NCBI RefSeq assembly: GCF_003815535.1
Contig: NZ_RPFZ01000001.1
Coordinates: 372,001-436,000, forward strand
DNA length: 64,000 nt
From: Aurantiacibacter spongiae
GTDB lineage: Bacteria; Pseudomonadota; Alphaproteobacteria; Sphingomonadales; Sphingomonadaceae
Direction of reading: 5' to 3'
This document shows positions 28,503-37,095 of this stretch, piece by piece. Under the pieces are notes generated by a model, which was not told the DNA's origin, did no database searches, and saw only the letters and a program-made list of their open reading frames with translations. The position numbers and the translations under genes were made by a program. Position 1 is the stretch's first letter. Every line of letters begins with the position of its first letter.

Positions 28503-29261
28503 TTATTTAGCCGTCCAGCCTCCGTCCATCGAGTAGTTCGCGCCGGTGATGTTCTGCGCCTCGTCGCGGCACAGGAACACGGCGAGCGCGGCGACTTCCT
28601 CGGGCTGGACGAACTTCTTGGTCGGCTGACCGGCCAGCAGCACGTCGTTCATCACCTCCTCGCGCGTCATGCCGCGGCTCTTCATCGTGTCGGGGATCTG
28701 GTTTTCCACCAGCGGGGTCCAGACATAGCCGGGGCTGATGCAATTTGCCGTCACGCCGTGCTCGGCCAGTTCCAGCGCCAGTGTCTTTGTCAGTCCGGCA
28801 AGGCCGTGCTTGGCGGCGACATAGGCGGTCTTGAATGGGCTGGCGGCCTTGGAATGGGCGCTGGCGGTGTTGACGATGCGGCCCCAGCCCTTCTCCTTCA
28901 TGTGCGGCACGGCGAGGCGCGCGGTGTGGAACGCGCTCGACAGATTGAGCGCGATGATCGCGTCCCATTTCTCGACCGGGAAATTTTCCACCGGGGAAAC
29001 ATGCTGCATCCCGGCATTGTTGACGACGATATCGACCGCGCCAGCCGTCTCCATCATTTCTTCCACGCCAGAGACGTTGGTCAGGTCCGCGCCCGAATAC
29101 GGGGCGCCCCCCATCTCCTGTCGCAACCGGGCGATTTCGTCGGAATCGCCAAACCCGTTGAGAACGATCTCGGCGCCCTCGGCGTGAAGCGCGCGGGCGA
29201 TGGCGAGGCCGATGCCAGAAGTAGATCCGGTAACTAGAGCGCGGCGGCCTGCAAGGAACAT
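28503..29261 (-). CDS. 3-hydroxybutyrate dehydrogenase
   Basis: A 252-residue SDR resembling 3-hydroxybutyrate dehydrogenase. The cofactor motif TGSTSGIG, NNAGMQHVSPVENFP, and the active-site Ser plus YVAAK are present. The stretch GYVWTPLVENQIPD and the C-terminal LDGGWTAK-like MDGGWTAK match that family well. It interconverts 3-hydroxybutyrate and acetoacetate, as in polyhydroxybutyrate turnover. The start is ATG 29261, with GGAG six bases upstream, rather than a GTG at 29273 that overlaps this site. Confidence 0.85.
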   Translation of the reverse strand: MFLAGRRALVTGSTSGIGLAIARALHAEGAEIVLNGFGDSDEIARLRQEMGGAPYSGADLTNVSGVEEMMETAGAVDIVVNNAGMQHVSPVENFPVEKWDAIIALNLSSAFHTARLAVPHMKEKGWGRIVNTASAHSKAASPFKTAYVAAKHGLAGLTKTLALELAEHGVTANCISPGYVWTPLVENQIPDTMKSRGMTREEVMNDVLLAGQPTKKFVQPEEVAALAVFLCRDEAQNITGANYSMDGGWTAK

Positions 29262-29365
29262 TCGTATCTCCACGGGATTTGGGTCTGCAACCGGTTCCTA
29301 GTGCCATGAGGGCAAGGGTCCAGAACAATTCTCGGCTTTTGGGCGGGATCTATGGGAGGCGTCTC

Positions 29366-30223
29366 GTGAAACTCAGGCCGTTCGATCCGGGCAGCATCAA
29401 AGTCGGTCGCAGCGGCGGCAGGGGCGGTCTGCCTGGCGGGAAACTGGGTTGCGGCGGTATAGTCATCGTGCTGATAGGTGCGCTGGTTTTCGGCGTAGAT
29501 CCGGCGCAGATGCTCGGCACCGTCGAACAGGCGCAGCGATCGGCACCGACGGAGCGATCCGCATCGAACGAGAGCGCGGCTGACATTTGCGATGACAACC
29601 GGTACGCGACGGAAGCTTGCAATGCGTTGGCGTCCCTGGATCAGACATGGGCACGGCGCTTCGAGGAAGAAGGCCTGGGGGATCGCTTCCGACAGCCGAA
29701 GCTGTGGTTTTACAGTGGCGGGACCGGGTCGGGATGCGGATCGGCGTCAAGCGCGGTCGGTCCGTTCTACTGTCCGCAGGATCAGGGCATCTACATCGAC
29801 ACCAGCTTCTACGACACGATGCAGAACCAGCTTGGGGCGGGCGGCGACTTTGCGCGCTACTACGTGATGGCGCACGAATACGGGCATCACGTTCAGGCGA
29901 TCACCGGTATCGCCGACCAGATCCGCAGCGCGCAGCAGCAAAACCCGGGAGCAGCCAACCAGTTACAGGTGATGATGGAGCTCCACGCCGATTGCTATGC
30001 CGGGGTCTGGGCCGGGCAGAACCGCAACGCCATCGAACCCGGCGATTTCGAAGAAGGGATGAACGCCGCCGCCGCCATCGGGGACGACAGGCTGACCGGT
30101 GGGCGCGTTTCGGAGGATAACTTTACCCACGGCACCAGCCGGCAACGTATGGAAGCGCTGAGGCTGGGAATGCAATCCGGCGACGACACGCAGTGCGACA
30201 ACCGTATATTACAAGCCGGTTAA
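29366..30223 (+). CDS. ypfJ: YpfJ-type neutral zinc metallopeptidase
   Basis: A 285-residue membrane-anchored predicted metallopeptidase. It has a Gly-rich N-terminal region, one transmembrane helix (GGIVIVLIGALVFGV, about residues 30-44), then the peptidase domain with HEYGHH at 170-175 and ELHADCYAGVWAG, which supplies the third zinc ligand. GTG 29366 is chosen because GGGAGGC precedes it, and the resulting N-terminus (KLRPFDPGSIKVGR) resembles the family. The physiological substrate of this family is not established. Confidence 0.86.
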   Translation: MKLRPFDPGSIKVGRSGGRGGLPGGKLGCGGIVIVLIGALVFGVDPAQMLGTVEQAQRSAPTERSASNESAADICDDNRYATEACNALASLDQTWARRFEEEGLGDRFRQPKLWFYSGGTGSGCGSASSAVGPFYCPQDQGIYIDTSFYDTMQNQLGAGGDFARYYVMAHEYGHHVQAITGIADQIRSAQQQNPGAANQLQVMMELHADCYAGVWAGQNRNAIEPGDFEEGMNAAAAIGDDRLTGGRVSEDNFTHGTSRQRMEALRLGMQSGDDTQCDNRILQAG

Positions 30224-30224
30224 T

Positions 30225-31946
30225 TCAGCTTTCTACGATATTGACAGGCAAACGCGGCGGCTGCGGCGGGAGAGGCGGCGTCGGCGCCGCCACCCGGTAG
30301 CTCACCGCGACCCGCACCGCATTCGGTCCGCTCGCGGAACCCGTCCGCATGGAGATTTGGCCTACCCCGCGTAGCTCTCGCATCGAGGACCGGATTTCGC
30401 GCATCGCTGCGTCGATTTCGCGCATGGCTTCGCGGCGTTCGCTTGCCGAAATGTCGCGATCGGCAGCCAGTGCCTCGCGCGCCTGATGGAGACCGGCAAG
30501 GGCCTGAGCGGTCACCGCCGACTGGCAGATGGCAATCGCGCGCCGGCCATCGGACAACCGCCGCTCGACAACCGGCTGATCCCCCTCGCAGCTGAACTCG
30601 ACCTGCGCTGCTGCACGCATTGCGGCATCGCGCGCCAGTTGGGCATGTTCGAGGGCATATTCACGTTCGGCATGCGCCTGTTCGAGCGCCCGCTCGACGT
30701 CCTGCCGCGCCTGCTCGATGTCGTCGTGCGCATCGTCCATGCTACGACGAAGTTCTGCCTGAAGAGCCCGCACCTCGCTCTGCGAAAGAGGGGTATCGCC
30801 CTCGATGGTCAGCGCGCGGTGTTCGCCGTTCCTATCCTCGACGATCACGGTCCCGTGCCCGTGCCCGTGCACGTCGTGCGCATCCGGTGCTTGCGGCGCC
30901 AGGGGCGGTGTGGGCGCAACCGGTGCCGGCGGCGCTTCGGGCGGCCTCGGGGCGGAAGGGGCGCCGGGCGCCAGGGGCGGCTCGGGCGGCGTCGGTGCCT
31001 CCTCGGCGGCGTAGCTGATCGAGGCGGTCAGCGGCAGAGCCATAGCGGTGGTTGCGATTGCGGCGATGCCGATGCGGCGGCGAGCGGTGGTAACGTCGGT
31101 CATGGTGAGGCTCCGTAAGCGATGGACTATCGATTTCTCGCCCAGCACCGGACAGGCCATCGGTGCGGCCAAGGCCAGATGACGTCCGGCGGCGAAGCCG
31201 GCGATCACCTCAGCATAGACCGCACGTTCGGACCGCGCCCGTCCGGCGACGACGCGCGCATCGCACGCAGCCTCCTGATCGCGACGCATCGCTCGCCAGC
31301 CCCACCAGGCGAGCGGATTGAACCAGTGCAGAGCCAATAGCGGCTGAGCCGCGATATTGGCGACGAGATCGTGGCCGCGATGGTGCGCAAGCTCGTGCGC
31401 TATCGCGAGATCGCGGGCCGTAATGTCATGGTGCGCCATGAAGGCAGGCGGCAGAGCTACCACCCGGTCGCGCACGCCGAAGGCGACGGGGGCGCTGACC
31501 GCCGGCGTTTCCACCAGGCGCACCTTGCCGCTTTCTCCTACCGGCATGGCTTCGGAAAGCAGATCTGCGCGCATTGCGAGATATTCGCGCACGCGCCAGA
31601 AAAGGAACAGGACCGCGCCGGCCAGCCACAGGGGCGCCAGCAGGTCGCCCACTTCGATGCCGAGTGCCGGGCCGGGAACGGGCGCGGCGGCGGATGGCGC
31701 ATCCGATATAAGAACAAGCGCGGGGGCCATTGTCTGCGGGGTCGCCGCCACAGGCTCGGCCGGCGCCATCCAGGCCGGCAACACGACAGGCGGCATAACG
31801 AACCGGAGCAACGGCAGCAACCAGAGCCCATAGGCGATTTGCGGCCCGCAATGGCGTGCCACCGGACGGCGCGCCAGCAGGACCAGCGCGATCAAAGCTG
31901 CGGTGTAAAGGAACGTGTCGAGCAGCCAATCCGAAAGCGCGCTCAC
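30225..31946 (-). CDS. M56-family (BlaR1/MecR1-like) membrane metallopeptidase
   Basis: A 573-residue membrane protease. Transmembrane helices are near residues 10-25, 38-58 and 102-118, and a further one near 295-312 follows the HELAHH zinc motif at 184-189. The C-terminal half is a Pro/Ala-rich linker, a His-Gly stretch (HGHGHG) and a long charged helical segment (about 390-470), instead of the penicillin-binding sensor domain of BlaR1. It therefore probably senses something other than beta-lactams. The start GTG overlaps the blaI-like stop (GTGA). By family knowledge it would cleave or inactivate the adjacent repressor when stimulated. Confidence 0.87.
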   Translation of the reverse strand: MSALSDWLLDTFLYTAALIALVLLARRPVARHCGPQIAYGLWLLPLLRFVMPPVVLPAWMAPAEPVAATPQTMAPALVLISDAPSAAAPVPGPALGIEVGDLLAPLWLAGAVLFLFWRVREYLAMRADLLSEAMPVGESGKVRLVETPAVSAPVAFGVRDRVVALPPAFMAHHDITARDLAIAHELAHHRGHDLVANIAAQPLLALHWFNPLAWWGWRAMRRDQEAACDARVVAGRARSERAVYAEVIAGFAAGRHLALAAPMACPVLGEKSIVHRLRSLTMTDVTTARRRIGIAAIATTAMALPLTASISYAAEEAPTPPEPPLAPGAPSAPRPPEAPPAPVAPTPPLAPQAPDAHDVHGHGHGTVIVEDRNGEHRALTIEGDTPLSQSEVRALQAELRRSMDDAHDDIEQARQDVERALEQAHAEREYALEHAQLARDAAMRAAAQVEFSCEGDQPVVERRLSDGRRAIAICQSAVTAQALAGLHQAREALAADRDISASERREAMREIDAAMREIRSSMRELRGVGQISMRTGSASGPNAVRVAVSYRVAAPTPPLPPQPPRLPVNIVES

Positions 31947-32344
31947 CCCTTGAGCTCCTGCAAAAGGCGTTCGATCTCGACGATGTCGTCATCGCTGAGC
32001 GCCTCGTTCTCGGCCAGATGCGCAAAGAGCGGCGCCGCGCGTCCACCGAACAGGCGATCGACCAGCCGGCGTGATTCCCCGCCGACGTAGTCCGCGCGCT
32101 CGATCAATGGTGAGTAGAGAAACCGACGCCCGTCCGGCTCGGTCGCAAGAGCGCCCTTGCCTACAAGTCTGGACAGCAAGGTCTTGACCGTGGCGATCGA
32201 CCAGTCGCGATCCTGGCACACCGCCTCGCACACCTCGGCAGCGGATTGCGGACTGCGCGCCCATAGCGATTCCATGACCGCGTGTTCGGCATCGCTGATC
32301 CGTTCTGGCGCGGTATCCTCCGCCCCGGTCTTCCTCGCTGGCAT
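31943..32344 (-). CDS. BlaI/MecI-family transcriptional repressor
   Basis: A 133-residue winged-helix repressor. ISDAEHAVMESLWARSP, WSIATVKTLLSRLVGKGAL and FLYSPLIERADY match the DNA-binding domain, followed by a C-terminal dimerisation helix region. ATG 32344 is chosen because a GGAGG ribosome binding site lies 5 bases upstream; the longer frame to 32404 would run through the operator. Together with the M56 protease it forms a two-gene signalling unit, likely autoregulated through the operator at 32378-32391. Confidence 0.88.
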   Translation of the reverse strand: MPARKTGAEDTAPERISDAEHAVMESLWARSPQSAAEVCEAVCQDRDWSIATVKTLLSRLVGKGALATEPDGRRFLYSPLIERADYVGGESRRLVDRLFGGRAAPLFAHLAENEALSDDDIVEIERLLQELKG

Positions 32345-32377
32345 GGCATCCTCCATGACGGTCGAAACGTCCTTTTG

Positions 32378-32391
32378 ACTACACCTGTAAT
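32378..32391 (-). promoter_or_regulatory. BlaI/MecI-type operator upstream of the repressor gene
   Basis: On the minus strand the sequence is ATTACAGGTGTAGT, with TACA and TGTA half-sites separated by 2 bases, the hallmark of BlaI/MecI binding sites. It lies about 35 bases upstream of the repressor ATG. A second dyad, ACCTG-CCA-CAGGT (32396-32408), sits next to it, and CACCTGT/ACAGGTG arms (32382-32388, 32403-32409) link the two. Location between divergent genes means it could also affect the alpha-hydroxyacid dehydrogenase gene at 32448. Confidence 0.65.
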
Positions 32392-32447
32392 CGAAACCTG
32401 CCACAGGTGCAAGTGACTTCGTGAGGGCGGCAAGCTAGGCAATCGGG

Positions 32448-33620
32448 ATGAGGGATCGCTTCGCCTATCGCGTCCGCAAGTTGGCCGACTGCCACAACAT
32501 CGCCGATTTCCGGGAATTGGCTCGGCATCGCCTCCCCGCTCCGGTGTTCCATTACATCGACGGCGCGGCCGATGACGAGATGACCCGGCAGCGGAACACC
32601 GACGCGTTTGCAGACGTAGACCTTGTTCCGGACGTCCTCGCCGGGTCAAAAGTCGATACGTCGGTCACCGTTTTGGGGCGAGAAAGCGCACTTCCCCTGA
32701 TGCTCTCGCCCACCGCGCTGCAACGACTGTTCCACTGGCAGGGGGAACGGGCAGTGGCGGCGGCGGCGGCGGAAGCGGGGCTGTGGTTCGGCGTATCCAG
32801 TCTCTCCAGCGTCAGCATCGCGGAGATCGGAGCAAACTACGCCGGGCCCAAGATGCTGCAATATTACTACCACAAGGATCGCGGGCTCAACGCCGCCCTG
32901 CTCGATATGGCGAAAGACGCCCGCTTCGATGCCGTCACGCTGACCGTCGATACGATCGTTTCGGGAAACCGGGAGAGGTGCAAGCGGACCGGTTTCACGA
33001 GCCCCCCTCGCCTGACCCCCTCCAGTGCGCTTTCCTACGCCGGCCATCCGGGCTGGACGTGGAATTACCTGACGAAGGAAAAGTTCTCCCTGCCCAACCT
33101 GGAAGCTCACGTGGCCGCCGGCAGCAATTTCGCCTTATCGGTGCAGGACTACTTCAACTCGATGTTGGAGCCCGAACTGGACTGGGCGAAGGCAGAGCGC
33201 CTGCGACTGGATTGGGGCGGCACCTTCTGTCTGAAGGGCATCATGTCGGCCGCCGATGCGCGGCGCGCCGCCGACATCGGGGCCGATGCCATCATGGTTT
33301 CCAATCACGGCGGGCGCCAGCTCGATGGATCGCGCGCGCCCTTCGACCAGCTGGACGAGATCATGCAGGCAGTCGGCGACCGGATCGAGGTGATCCTGGA
33401 CGGCGGCATACGGCGGGGCAGCCATGTTCTGAAGGCGCTGAGCCTGGGCGCGAAGGCCGCGAGCGGTGGCAGACTCTACCTCTATGCCCTTGCGGCAGGG
33501 GGCGAGCCTGGCGTCCGTCGCGCAATTGCCCTGCTGGGCGAGGAGATCACGCGTGCGATGCAGCTCATGGGCAAACATTCGGTTGCGGAGCTTTCCCGGG
33601 ATAATCTGCGCTTCCGCTGA
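32448..33620 (+). CDS. FMN-dependent alpha-hydroxyacid dehydrogenase (L-lactate dehydrogenase-like)
   Basis: A 390-residue FMN flavoprotein of the L-lactate dehydrogenase/glycolate oxidase family. FHYIDGAADDEMT, LPLMLSPTALQRLFH and LTVDTIVSGNRER line the FMN site. The active-site segment VSNHGGRQLDGSRAPFDQL contains the catalytic His and substrate-binding Arg, followed by LDGGIRRGSHVLKAL. LldD (respiratory L-lactate dehydrogenase) is the most likely identity, but other 2-hydroxyacids are possible. It is divergent from the blaI-like gene. Confidence 0.88.
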   Translation: MRDRFAYRVRKLADCHNIADFRELARHRLPAPVFHYIDGAADDEMTRQRNTDAFADVDLVPDVLAGSKVDTSVTVLGRESALPLMLSPTALQRLFHWQGERAVAAAAAEAGLWFGVSSLSSVSIAEIGANYAGPKMLQYYYHKDRGLNAALLDMAKDARFDAVTLTVDTIVSGNRERCKRTGFTSPPRLTPSSALSYAGHPGWTWNYLTKEKFSLPNLEAHVAAGSNFALSVQDYFNSMLEPELDWAKAERLRLDWGGTFCLKGIMSAADARRAADIGADAIMVSNHGGRQLDGSRAPFDQLDEIMQAVGDRIEVILDGGIRRGSHVLKALSLGAKAASGGRLYLYALAAGGEPGVRRAIALLGEEITRAMQLMGKHSVAELSRDNLRFR

Positions 33621-33659
33621 CGATTCGGAACGCGGGCCCGGCAGACCGGTTGGGCTGAC

Positions 33660-34223
33660 ATGAGCGAACGATCCGATACCGAAACCATCCGGTGCAGTCC
33701 CCAGCTTCGCCTTATCGGCAGCGTGGACGAAGCGATGTACAACGAATTTCGCAACCAGCTTGCCGGCGCGCCGAAGGAGGGGCCGCTGGTCGTTGCCATC
33801 ACCACGCTCGGCGGAAATCCGGAAGTGGCGCGCGCCATGGCTGACGATATCCGTCTGTTGCGCGAAGCGGACCGCGAAATCTTCTTCCTCGGCAAATCGG
33901 CGGTCTATTCCGCCGGGGCGACATTCATGGCCGGCTTCCCCATCGACAAGCGGTTTCTGACGCAGGATACCAGCCTTCTCATCCACGAGCGGCAGATCAC
34001 CAAGACGATCAACCTGTCCGGTCCCTTGCGATCCTGCACCGCGCAACTGAAAGCGGCGCTCAATGAGATCGAACATTCGATCGAGATCGAGGAAACAGGA
34101 TTCCGCGCCCTGGTCGAAGGTAGCGATGTCGATTTCGAAACCGTCCGTTCGAAGGCGCAGGACAACTGGTACCTCGGCTGTCAGAAAGCCAAGGAAATCG
34201 GTCTGATCGCGGACGTGATCTGA
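33660..34223 (+). CDS. ClpP-like serine protease
   Basis: A 187-residue protein with the ClpP/crotonase-like fold. LRLIGSVDEAMYNEFRNQL is the N-terminal strand-helix. ITTLGGNPEVARAMADDIRLL corresponds to the GG-x handle region, with an inserted Leu relative to the usual INSPGG. The nucleophile region reads AVYSAGATFMAGFP and the histidine region SLLIHERQ. These deviate from housekeeping ClpP (ASMGAFLL, IHQP), so it is a paralogue, and no clpX is adjacent. Whether it is an active peptidase and which unfoldase serves it cannot be told. Confidence 0.75.
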   Translation: MSERSDTETIRCSPQLRLIGSVDEAMYNEFRNQLAGAPKEGPLVVAITTLGGNPEVARAMADDIRLLREADREIFFLGKSAVYSAGATFMAGFPIDKRFLTQDTSLLIHERQITKTINLSGPLRSCTAQLKAALNEIEHSIEIEETGFRALVEGSDVDFETVRSKAQDNWYLGCQKAKEIGLIADVI

Positions 34224-34528
34224 GCTGGCGGCGACGGCTGACAGCATCGTGAAGTGCACAAGCGGCGCCAGTTCAAAGGGGCGGCCCCGCTTGCCAATCC
34301 CCCCGCGATCACTAAAGCGCCAGGCGCGGACGGTTTGGCGTTCGCATTCGAACCAGACTGGTTCCGGTAAAGAGATTCCTCTCAAACACCCGGTGCGATG
34401 CGACCCCATGTGGAAAACGGAATGATCTCATCGAGGCCAGCAGGGGACTTGATACATCGTCCGATCGAACGGCGACGCTGGTCGGTCCGTTGCGGTCGCG
34501 ATACGCCATGGTGTTCGGGTGAAGCGGG
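34224..34528. other. Intergenic region ahead of the second polysaccharide cluster
   Basis: About 305 bases without a convincing gene. The most notable element is a perfect 15-base palindrome, GAACCAG-A-CTGGTTC (34350-34364). It probably contains the promoter of the eight-gene plus-strand operon that starts at 34529. I could not recognise a clear -35/-10 pair. Confidence 0.5.
34350..34364. promoter_or_regulatory. Palindromic putative operator upstream of the wzx-like gene
   Basis: GAACCAG (34350-34356) and CTGGTTC (34358-34364) form a perfect inverted repeat around a single A. It lies about 165 bases before the first gene of the exopolysaccharide operon, a plausible place for a dimeric regulator site. 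The regulator is unknown and chance occurrence is possible. Confidence 0.35.
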
Positions 34529-35833
34529 GTGCTGAAACGCATTGCGAGCGCGGATTTTTCTCAGCTCCTGGCCAATTCCGGCAAGCTGTTCGGCGGGAAC
34601 GCGGGTGCATCGGCGCTCAATCTCGTTGCGGTCGCGCTGATCGGCAAGGCGCTGGGTCCGGCGGCCTTCGGCATATTCGCGATGTTTGTCGCGACCGCAC
34701 AGATCGTCAGCGAACTGGCCAATCTCAATTCCTGGCAGGCGATCATCAGCTTTTCGGGACATGCCGTGGCGGACAAGGACGATGCCCGACTCGGAGAGAT
34801 CGTGCGCTTTTCCGCGCTCTGCGACATTCTGGCCCATCTCGGTTTCGTCGCGATCGCCACGATGGGAATTGCCATCGCGCTGCGGCTAAGCCTGTTTCCC
34901 GCGCAACTCGAACCGCTGGCGTTCCTGATCCTGATCCCGCTGATAGCCGATGCCGTTACCGCATCGGCAACGGGTATCCTGCGACTGTTCAACCGGTTCG
35001 GCTACCTCTCGTTTTCCGCTCCCGTCGGGCCGGCGGTCACCGTCGTGGGGGCCTTGTGGCTCACCTGGCAGGGAGGTTCGCTGGACGATTTTGTGGCGAT
35101 GGCGATCGCGGCGATGGCAATCCCGCCTATGATAGTGCTGATCGGAGCGATCGCGGTCCTGCGCCGCCAGGGCATCTCCCTGACCGGTCCCGCCATGCGC
35201 GATGAACGCGGCGGGTTCCTGCGTTTCCTGCTGGTCACGAACCTCAATTCCACCCTGACCCTTATCGTTCGGCGGGTCGACATTCTGGTCGTGGGTGGGC
35301 TGGGTTCGGCCTATTCGGCGGGCATATATCGCGTCGCCAAGGCCATCGGTTCGGTAACCGGCCTCCTGCAAACGCCTTTCTACGTGGCCATCTTTCCGCA
35401 GATCGCCCGGCTGGTAGGCCAGAGGGACGAAGGCGGAATACGCAGGCTTTCCCGGCAGGCGGCGTTGCTGATGGGCGGGGTCAATCTCGCCATTCTGGCC
35501 GGATTTCTCGTCCTGGGATCCTTCTTCCTCGATCTGGTGTTCGGCGCGAATTATGCCGATGCCTGGCCGGTCGCGCTGGTCTATCTCGCCGGAATGGTTT
35601 TTACCGGCCTGGCCCTGCCCCTCAATCCCATCGTGATGGCGATGAAGCGGCCTTCGCTTACCCTCGTGGCACATATCGCGGCGAACACCCTTTTCCTGCT
35701 ATTGTGCCTGCCGCTAGTCCCACAACTCGGCGCATTGGGCGCAGCTCTTGCCTTTGCGCTCCAGTCGCTGCTCTGGTTCGTGCTGATGCTTCGCTTTGCA
35801 AACCGGTCGCTCGCAGAAAGTACACAATGCTGA
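34529..35833 (+). CDS. Polysaccharide flippase (Wzx-like, MATE/MVF superfamily)
   Basis: A 434-residue integral membrane protein with about 12 hydrophobic segments. The N-terminal GNAGASALNLVAVALIGKAL and ALGPAAFGIFAMF are typical of oligosaccharide flippases. It is expected to move undecaprenyl-linked repeat units from the cytoplasmic to the periplasmic face. The start is a GTG at 34529. It is the first gene of a tightly packed operon (34529-42768), and its end overlaps the asparagine-synthase-like gene by 7 bases. Confidence 0.88.
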   Translation: MLKRIASADFSQLLANSGKLFGGNAGASALNLVAVALIGKALGPAAFGIFAMFVATAQIVSELANLNSWQAIISFSGHAVADKDDARLGEIVRFSALCDILAHLGFVAIATMGIAIALRLSLFPAQLEPLAFLILIPLIADAVTASATGILRLFNRFGYLSFSAPVGPAVTVVGALWLTWQGGSLDDFVAMAIAAMAIPPMIVLIGAIAVLRRQGISLTGPAMRDERGGFLRFLLVTNLNSTLTLIVRRVDILVVGGLGSAYSAGIYRVAKAIGSVTGLLQTPFYVAIFPQIARLVGQRDEGGIRRLSRQAALLMGGVNLAILAGFLVLGSFFLDLVFGANYADAWPVALVYLAGMVFTGLALPLNPIVMAMKRPSLTLVAHIAANTLFLLLCLPLVPQLGALGAALAFALQSLLWFVLMLRFANRSLAESTQC

Positions 35834-37095
35834 CTGTCGATGAAGAACTGGCGTTTTTGTGGGCCGGATATGTTCCCACATGGGATCCCGCCATGCTTCG
35901 TGGCATCGCGGGCGAACCGGAAGAATTCGCCGCCCTCAAGCGCGATCTGGCGAAGCGCTCGGAAATTTCCCTGCTGGGCGAAGCGAAGGAGCGGTTCGAG
36001 GCGACGATGGCACGATCCCTTGCGGCCACCGGCGCCCGGCGTCATGTCGTCCCGTTGAGCGGCGGCGTCGACAGCAGAGCCATCCTCGCGTGGCTGTGCG
36101 AGAATGTCGATCGCGAAACGATCGTCGCCGTCAGCTTCGGCGTGCCCGGCACATACGACTATGAGTTCCCCAGGGCCGTTGCCAGGGCAGCCGGCGTCCG
36201 ACACGAACTCGTCAATCTGGACGATTTGCCCATCACGCTCGACGACATGGCGCAAACGGCGGCGATGCTTCCCTTTCTGGTCGAGCTATGGACCGCCACG
36301 CAGTTCCGCCTCGTGAAGGAACGCTTCGCGGGTGATGATTCCGCTGTCTGGGTGGGTTATCTCGGCGATCCGACGGCGGGCAGCAAGTATCTTCCGGCGA
36401 ACGAGAGCGCGGATTTCAGGTCATCGGTCGATCGGTTCGTGAGGCAAAGCCGCTGGGCCCCCTCCCCAATCCGCGAAACCGACAGCCGTGCCGCTTTCGC
36501 CGCGCGCATGCCGTCACGACCCTTTATCGACGATCCCGCAATCATGACGTTCGAGGAACAATTGCTCTACGCCGTAAAGCAGGCTGCCTATACGGAGCCG
36601 GTTCAGTACGCGGGTGAAAATCTCGAGACTGTCGCCCCCTTTACGCATGTGGAATGGAGCTCCTTCATGATGGCGCTTCCCGGAACGTTGCGCCTTGGAT
36701 GCGGGCTGTACTTTCGTATCCTGCTCGGGCGATTTCCCGACATGATGGCGCTGCCGACCAAGACCGTACCTGGATTCTCGCTCGCCCGACCGCGCCGAAC
36801 AGGCTCGCTTACCGAGCAACTGGAAACCAAGGTCAGGGCCGCGCTGCGTCGGTTCGGCGTCCCGGGCATGGTCAACAGGCAGGAAAACTACCTCAATTTC
36901 AACGAGGCCTTTCGACGGCGGCCCGAATTCCAGCGGATGGCACATCTCGCAGCGGAACGTCTGAATTCCCGCTCCCCATTCGAAGGTATTGACCTTCGCG
37001 CCATCGTTGACGCGCATCGCAAGGCGGGAACAGACAATCATCGAAATCTGATGCTGCTGACCAGCCTGTATGCGGCGCGGAGCCAAGCGTCGTGA
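35827..37095 (+). CDS. Asparagine-synthase-like protein without a glutaminase domain
   Basis: A 422-residue protein containing the ATP-pyrophosphatase (synthetase) domain of asparagine synthase: PLSGGVDSR at residues 76-84 is the PPi loop, and HELVNLDDL and VGYLGDPTAGSK follow in the expected places. The N-terminal Ntn glutamine-amidotransferase domain with Cys2 is absent; the first 60 residues are helical and unlike it. It would therefore use ammonia or another nucleophile. Within an exopolysaccharide operon it may amidate a carboxylated sugar such as ManNAcA, which is inference. It overlaps both neighbours (35827-35833, 37092-37095). Confidence 0.8.
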   Translation: MLTVDEELAFLWAGYVPTWDPAMLRGIAGEPEEFAALKRDLAKRSEISLLGEAKERFEATMARSLAATGARRHVVPLSGGVDSRAILAWLCENVDRETIVAVSFGVPGTYDYEFPRAVARAAGVRHELVNLDDLPITLDDMAQTAAMLPFLVELWTATQFRLVKERFAGDDSAVWVGYLGDPTAGSKYLPANESADFRSSVDRFVRQSRWAPSPIRETDSRAAFAARMPSRPFIDDPAIMTFEEQLLYAVKQAAYTEPVQYAGENLETVAPFTHVEWSSFMMALPGTLRLGCGLYFRILLGRFPDMMALPTKTVPGFSLARPRRTGSLTEQLETKVRAALRRFGVPGMVNRQENYLNFNEAFRRRPEFQRMAHLAAERLNSRSPFEGIDLRAIVDAHRKAGTDNHRNLMLLTSLYAARSQAS

